Assembly: GCA_013339765.2 (NCBI GenBank)
Contig: CM023457.1
Location: 58,813,013 to 58,877,012, forward strand
Source of the DNA: Haemaphysalis longicornis
Lineage: Eukaryota; Arthropoda; Arachnida; Ixodida; Ixodidae
Direction of reading: 5' to 3'
Length of the DNA stretch: 64,000 nt
The notes under the pieces were generated by a model. The model saw only the letters and a program-made list of their open reading frames with translations, did no database searches and was not told the DNA's origin. The position numbers were made by a program, and so were the translations under genes. Shown one piece after another: positions 58,516 to 64,000 of this stretch; within the stretch, counting starts at the first letter, position 1; each line of letters starts with the position of its first letter.

Positions 58516-58557
<42 letters not shown>

Positions 58558-58584
58558 CGTGTCCGTCTGTCTGTCCGTCTGTCC

Positions 58585-58623
<39 letters not shown>

Positions 58624-58740
58624 GTGTCTGTCTGTCTGTCCTGCATCTGGGTCTGTCCTCTGTCTGTCTGTCGTCTGTCCGTCCGTCCGTCCGTCCGTCC
58701 GTCCGTCCATCTGTCTGCCGCCATGGGTCCCCGTGAGTCA
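58370..58740 (-). repeat. CAGA-tract repeat family, expanded copy
   Basis: On the plus strand: AACGAAAGTCTTTCTTGTGC, then CATTTTGGCCCGCCCG, then about 280 bp of TCTG, TCCG and TGTC units. The order matches the reverse complement of 19063-19325. The tract mixes TCCG blocks at both ends with TCTG in the middle. Confidence 0.8.
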
Positions 58741-60814
58741 GGCGACCAACGAGCCGAAGAGGAAGCTGGAAAAAAAAGTAATAGTTATGGAAATGGTGGA
58801 CAAATCTCCACAACAAAAAAACCTGGCGAATGCGCGTCTAGGTGGTCCGCTGCGATAAGCTTTAACAAAAGGTATACCGGCCTCACAAGCGCGTTTCGTA
58901 AGTGACAGTGACAGGACAGGAAGGTCTTACGCGCCCGCGTTAAAGGCGAAAACCCGAGCAGACGCGACGCCCACACACACACACGCACGAAGACTCGACG
59001 ACAAGGCACTCGAAAAACGCCTGGTTATGCTTGCATGCATTAAAGCACGCACGTTTTCCTCGCACCCCTGGCATCTGTCAGAAGCACCGACTACACGACG
59101 TGCACGCCACCTCGTTGTCGTGTTTGGTGTGGGCGGCCGTTGACGCCGTATAAACACGGCGCGCAGTATACCGCGCGTTGAACACCAGTGCTCGGATAGG
59201 CGTATTACGTATGCATGCCCACTTGTCCATACTCCGCATTTGTAACTCTGTGTAACGCTGGAAGACATTTGTTGCAATCACCCAATCGAAGGAGTGCAGG
59301 TAACGGTATCAGCCAATTGCGGGTACAGACGCACCAAGACACCATACGCCTCCGCGACACTCAAACCCGCGTCGCATGGTCCCACAACAACGGAACGGGC
59401 GACGCAGCTTGGCACTACTTTCGTCTGCGCGTCGCTTCTATTGCCCTGTAAGCATAGCTTTCAGCTTCAGCAACGCTGCAGTGAACTATCTAAACGGCCA
59501 GTATAGCGTTAACGTGTCGGCGGCAATCTGACGCCCTCGTTACAAGCTGTCACTCGCACGCCCGGACGTGTGATCGTCCCACTCGCTTTACTTATCATGC
59601 AGGCCATTTCATTGCTTACAAATGACGCCCCCGCAAGGACTTCCGGGGAGATATTGCGATCGTCGCCCTGGACGTGCCTTTCGGACCATCGCACCTTGTC
59701 TGAATGCTGTCGCTTTTCTACTGCGGGATAGTTTGCAGCTTCAATTTAGTGTTATTACTTCAGTAAAGCTGTATTGTGGCCCAGAAAAAAATACAGGAAA
59801 TAACAAAAAAAACCTGCTTATAAAATATTGTAGAACGCACCTTGGCGACTTTGAAACGTACAGAGAAGCGGGAAAGGGCAATGATATATTAAAATGGCCT
59901 TTCGTAGCAGACAAAACATTTCGCCCAACTTAATGTTCATGGTATAAAATGATGGTGATCGTAATTATGATGAGGATGACGGTCTTCAGTATAACGGATC
60001 CACCGCACTGCTTTTACGTCCCTTCGTAGTTAACAAAAAGTGACGTTCGTTTCGTAATGTACTGGGTTCATCAGTATTAAATATCTTTCCGGATTTCAGA
60101 TAATGTGATTAAGCTCTCTCAAATTTAAATGGACGGAACAGTGCTGTTACTGCTGCTACACGCATTTCAGAAAGAGGGTACCGTAATGATCTCAATTTAA
60201 TAGGGTGGCAATCTATTTCAATAACTCGCATAATCATCAGCGTTCCATTAAAAGCGTCTTCAATGTTATGCTTTTGTATAGATGCGTAAATGTACTCTCG
60301 GAAAAAGGCGAGGACTAAATATTTAACGTCTGCAACTTCACGTCACGTTCGGTTAAACATGTCAAGCCTCCAAGCAGTAATAATTGCGGCTCGCCTATGC
60401 CAAACGCTTCTTTCTTTAATTTTGCTATAAATGCACTCCTCTACACTCGGCTACAACTTAAGAACGGCAATGGAAGTTGCCGCTGTGCCTCATCACCGCA
60501 GCAGGAGGTTCACTCCGCGCAGCGCTGGAATGTTTTGAACATGGCACGAGCGGTTTTCGTGATTTTTTTTGGACTTGATATGCTTATAAACTACTCCAGC
60601 GATGACAAACAAGCTATGTGAGAAAAGGCAGACGATATCACGCATTCACAGCAATCCCCTTTCAAAACGCGCGCGCCCGTTGACATCCGGGTCCGTCGCT
60701 TGAATGAGCTATTGTCGTCCTTAACTTGTTTTCGAATATATACGTCCATCCTCTCCCGGAGTCTCACCGGTCGTTCACTTGGGATTGCCTAGAAAAAATA
60801 AGATATTTTTTGAG
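58741..60814. other. No recognisable gene
   Basis: Frames of up to 116 codons; none recognised. Confidence 0.4.
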
Positions 60815-61174
60815 TATTTTGAGTATTAGATCTTTATTTCTTGGCAAAACCAAGGAGAGGCTGAGACTAAAGGCGGACGTGGCCTGACAGGGGCCTCAGC
60901 CACCCGATTAACAGCGTACATAACAACACGTCTGTTCACCGCATAATACCACAATCGTAATAGACAAAAAGCACAAAGCAAAGTCATTACTGAATTTCCT
61001 ATATATTATACAAAGCATAGGTCTAAAATTCACAGAAGGATCACAGTGTACACATAAACGCAGTCATACGCGAAGTTTCATCAGTCACAATTACGTATGA
61101 ATGTATTTTTGTTTGCAATTGTTTTTAATTTATACCTTTAGGGGAACATCTAGATATATATTTCAAACCCTTAA
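60815..61174 (-). mobile_element. LINE 3' UTR
   Basis: Minus-strand sequence downstream of the ORF end at 61175. It includes GGCCACGTCCGCCTTTAGTC and ends near AAGAAATAAAGATC, whose AATAAA (60833-60838 complement) is a plausible polyadenylation signal. Confidence 0.55.
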
Positions 61175-61366
61175 TTATATATCAGTATTGCGAGCGTTTT
61201 GCTTAAATAACACTTCTTTGACCCGTTTTTTAAACCTAAGTTCACTGGCGTCGAAGCTTAATTTTTCTCCCAATTTATTTAATATTTCAGTTGTCTGGTA
61301 CAGGAAAGATTGCTCACCATAGTTCGTTCTTACTTTTGGAGTGTGCCCTATCAAAGCGATAAAAAG
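61175..61366 (-). pseudogene. LINE reverse transcriptase C-terminal remnant
   Basis: Minus-strand codons read LNLFIALIGHTPKVRTNYGE QSF, then LYQTTEILNKLGEKLSFD and FKKRVKEVLF, with a stop at 61175-61177. HT..VRTNYG.QSF.Y....+N.L followed by F+..++..+ is the C-terminal pattern of CR1/Jockey-type reverse transcriptases. A stop lies just upstream of the first residue, so the copy is broken or 5'-truncated. It differs from the other three LINE tails in the window, which have a zinc-knuckle type of end. Confidence 0.75.
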
Positions 61367-62835
61367 ATTTAATGTTCAATTCGTTAGTGCCGGGTCGTAA
61401 ATATATGCTGCGCTACGTTAAAATGACTGCGCTCAGCGACAAAGCTGGGCTCACTGACAGGACTTGCACAAGTAAATGACACCTATGCGCGTCTTGTATG
61501 CTCAGGCCTTCGCGTAAAAAATACGGTGGGCGTCTGCGTCAAATAGACGTGCACTCTTCGCTTTGTGAGGCCGAAGTAGCGGAAACCTGGCAACATTGAT
61601 AAACACCAAAATGGCCACCATTGCTCACTTGCGTGCCTCAGTGACGATACTCTGTATCTTATCAAGTGACACTAGTCGTCCGTATGTTGCACGCGAATAT
61701 AGTCGGGGACTTGGGGATGCGCACGTTGCTTCGCTGTCGCGTCGTCGGGGACTTGTACGAACATTGTTTTAACTGTGAACTGGCGCCTCTGTCCGCGGTT
61801 TGATATCTCGTCCGGTGATACAACGCTAGCGCTACCCTGAGCCTTAGGACAGCTAGCGACATCTAGGGGATCACCTGCGAGGCAGCGCCCAGTAGAGCCA
61901 CACGGAGCGTCGCATCCAATTGGAAATGCGGGACCATTTGCCTAACGGTTGGGTTTTTGCGCAATCGGCCAAGCAGTGCTGCGCTTTAAAAAGCGCTACA
62001 TTTTGAAAGCGATCGCTTCTTTTCCTGGATTCCATTGTTTTCAAAGCAAAACACGCAAATCGTTGCGCAATGACAAAGAAAGCGCACGCGCAACAGCCTT
62101 CAAGAGCGCCCGCATTGTCTGCCTCCTCGTCTTTGTATAAACTTTGCGATTTTCTTTATTTTTTGAAGAGCGATGAAGAACGCCGCCCAGAAGAAACGCA
62201 TTGTTAGTGCTTTTCCGGGACGGTAGCAGCTTTTGTATGACTTCGGAGATATCATAACTTCTGTCCGGTTATTGTAATATTGTAATATTCGAATTCGAAT
62301 GCTGCTCGAAATCGTACAGGAGGCTCCTACCAGAGGTGCCAACGAAGAAAAGGGGAAGAATTTCGCGAGACAACTTATCTTGAAACAATATACAGTAAGG
62401 ATGGAATTCTCTAGCATAGGAAGAGGATCGTACATATAGCTGCAAAAAAAAAAAACTAAAACAGACCAAACAGACGGAACGGAAGACAAATTGGAGTGAA
62501 TTAAAGCAGAGAGAGGCACCGATTCTCAATAACATATTTCTGTTATTTCTCGTTATTAAAAGCGAATCTGTTCTTGGTTGAGGCTTCCATTGGACGAAAT
62601 GTAGTCGGGACACTCACTGGCCCCTCCCCTCTCACCCCCCCCCCCCCCCCTCTTACTCCAACTCCCTTCCCCCATCTCCCCCTCCGGCGATGACAAAGGT
62701 CAAGGCACGGAGTGTAATTAGGATTAATAAATACATATTAAAACAACAACAACAATATTAAAAATTATGCGTTTTGCTACAAGATTTAATAGCTTGCAAT
62801 TGTTTTGCCTGCATAAACGTCCCGCTAGAGGAATA
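61367..62835. other. No recognisable gene
   Basis: Minus frames of up to 139 codons (62100-62519) without a domain. A C run lies at about 62635-62650. Confidence 0.4.
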
Positions 62836-63375
62836 TTTTAACTTTTAGCCGGCCGGCGGAATCGAGGGGCGGAGAGAGGCCAAAATTTTAGGGCCAAAGC
62901 CCCTTAGGGGCTGGGGCTGTTGGCGTCTCCTGTCGTCGTCGTTGTAATCGTCGTCTCATGTAGTCACGGTGCTAAAATACCGGGAAACTCGTTTACGCCT
63001 CGCGCTAGAACGTAAGGGGTACTAAAAAGAAACACCGGGACACCCGTTTACGCCTCGCGCTAGAGAGCTTCGTGCTTCAAAGGCACGAGACTTTTACAGC
63101 AAAGCTGTGTACCTCTACCCCCAACGGTTTCATATCCGTGGACAAGAACTCCAAAGCACCAAGAATACACTTATACACTGCGTGCTTCGCTCCTCCCCAG
63201 GTTTCACGTTAGTGGAGATGACCCGAGATTTTTTTTTTTGCCACTGTAAACATACGGTGACACGAGATTATATGTTACTCTCGACCTCACGCCGCAATAT
63301 GCACGCTGCTCTACATAATTCATTCACGCGATCATTTTTAGCTTTTAAGTAGCCCAGGAAAGACTGTCGTCTTAA
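62836..63375 (+). repeat. Most complete copy of the CAGA-tract/GCGAAGC composite repeat
   Basis: Left flank TTTTAGCCGGCCGGCGGAATC, a remnant tract (GGGGCGGAGAGAGG), CCAAAATTTTAGGG, then the GCGAAGC-type module (62898-63240) with two CCGGGAAACTCG units 55 bp apart. The right flank is AAGTAGCCCAGGAAAGACTG TCGTCTTAA. The outer flanks equal those of 19063-19325, which lacks the module. The module equals 2860-3286 and 43062-43492. Confidence 0.8.
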
Positions 63376-63412
63376 GCATAACTAAGCCACGATTAACGTA
63401 CCGACATGGACA

Positions 63413-63631
63413 AATGAAATTGCGAACACGAAAATATGAACCGGTACACGCAAATATCGCGATTTCTTTCCATGCAAGTCAAATCCACACATCGCTTAAT
63501 TACACTAATAAAGTGCGGCAGTGTGACTTTCCAAACACACGAATAGTGTGTCCTTATTGGACCTCCACTAAAAGCATGTTTTTTATAACTTCGCGTGTTC
63601 TGGTTTATATTTTCGTGTTCGAATTTCATTT
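63413..63631. mobile_element. Small inverted-repeat element
   Basis: AAATGAAATTGCGAACACGA then AAATATGAACCGGTACACGC (63413-63451) pairs with the complement of 63592-63631, with few mismatches and one 1-bp gap. The 140-bp centre is non-coding. No target duplication can be fixed. Confidence 0.75.
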
Positions 63632-63939
63632 CCCAACGACTGCACACGCAGAACATTGTGAATAGTGAGTGAATAGCGAAATGTGGGTGGCGTGAACATT
63701 GCCCGACGGTGCTCACGCATTCCGTTCCCCATCGCCAGCGGCTCGCTCTGTCTACCTCCGCACGCCCCCGCTGTGCTCGGAACGAGGGTCCGCATTGTGG
63801 TTGGCACTGCGACCTCTTTCAGGCGAAAGGTCAGTCCGTTATCCTTTCGTTGCTCGCGCGTGGGACGCAACGGGGGATCCGCGAACTCCGACAAACACCC
63901 CCTAGGTAATATGAATGTCCGGCGCTTGGCTGTTACAGC
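63632..63939. other. No recognisable gene
   Basis: GC-rich; frames of about 100 codons on both strands, none recognised. Confidence 0.4.
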
Positions 63940-64000
63940 CTATAGCCCGGTATAGACCTTTTCAACATCTTTGTCCTGGGAGCTGCCATTTTATCAGTGG
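63940..64000 (+). repeat. Dispersed repeat, copy 2, cut by window end
   Basis: GGTATAGACCTTTTCAACAT then GGGAGCTGCCATTTTATCAG, matching 28203-28260. Confidence 0.75.

Noticed and set aside
58227..58905. 165-codon frames on both strands (TDRQ or SVCL repeats)
   Set aside because: Translation of the TCTG/CAGA tract.

Overview
The window reads as non-coding, repeat-dense arthropod nuclear DNA, most probably from a metastriate hard tick. The main reason is a tRNA-headed SINE with a GC-rich body and an AAAT/CAAT tail, which looks like the Ruka-type SINEs known from Rhipicephalus. Further support comes from LINE and Penelope-like C-termini of the kind seen in tick genomes, and from many long microsatellites. 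There are no bacterial features. I found no host protein-coding gene, rRNA or tRNA gene that I can defend. The longest open frames (207-245 codons) lie in simple repeats, GC-rich foldbacks or unremarkable sequence.

Layout. 0-9 kb: small repeats, a TA-flanked pogo/Tc1-like MITE (4159-4687), a long CA tract and a 17-bp minisatellite (7784-8398). 9-18 kb: two minus-strand LINE 3' ends, a ~206-bp tandem repeat, a dispersed MITE with a second copy at 39.6 kb, and a TA-flanked pogo/Tigger element that keeps the end of its transposase gene. 18-29 kb: two SINEs, a CAGA-tract repeat, and an inverted, broken Ty3/gypsy integrase. 29-43 kb: copies of a GGATT-containing repeat, a compact TATA-Inr-hairpin-AATAAA unit near 32.3 kb, a foldback at 35.2 kb and another LINE tail. 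43-55 kb: a 1785-bp element with long inverted repeats that encloses a Penelope-like GIY-YIG fragment, a cluster of three related MITEs, a GC-rich palindrome (50.0-50.4 kb), a SINE with a near-perfect 12-bp target duplication, and a TTA-flanked MITE. 55-64 kb: a GAGT array, a TCTG array, a LINE 3' end, the most complete copy of a modular repeat (62.8-63.4 kb) and a small inverted-repeat element.

The elements do not form a pathway. The main story is how they are built. One repeat family has an expandable CAGA tract and an optional internal module whose minisatellite copy number is 1, 3 or 2. Several unrelated repeat families carry the same TGCGCATGCGCA-like palindrome. Decayed transposon genes are nested and inverted. 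I found no convincing new defence, biosynthetic or regulatory system; the strongest candidates for follow-up are listed as findings.
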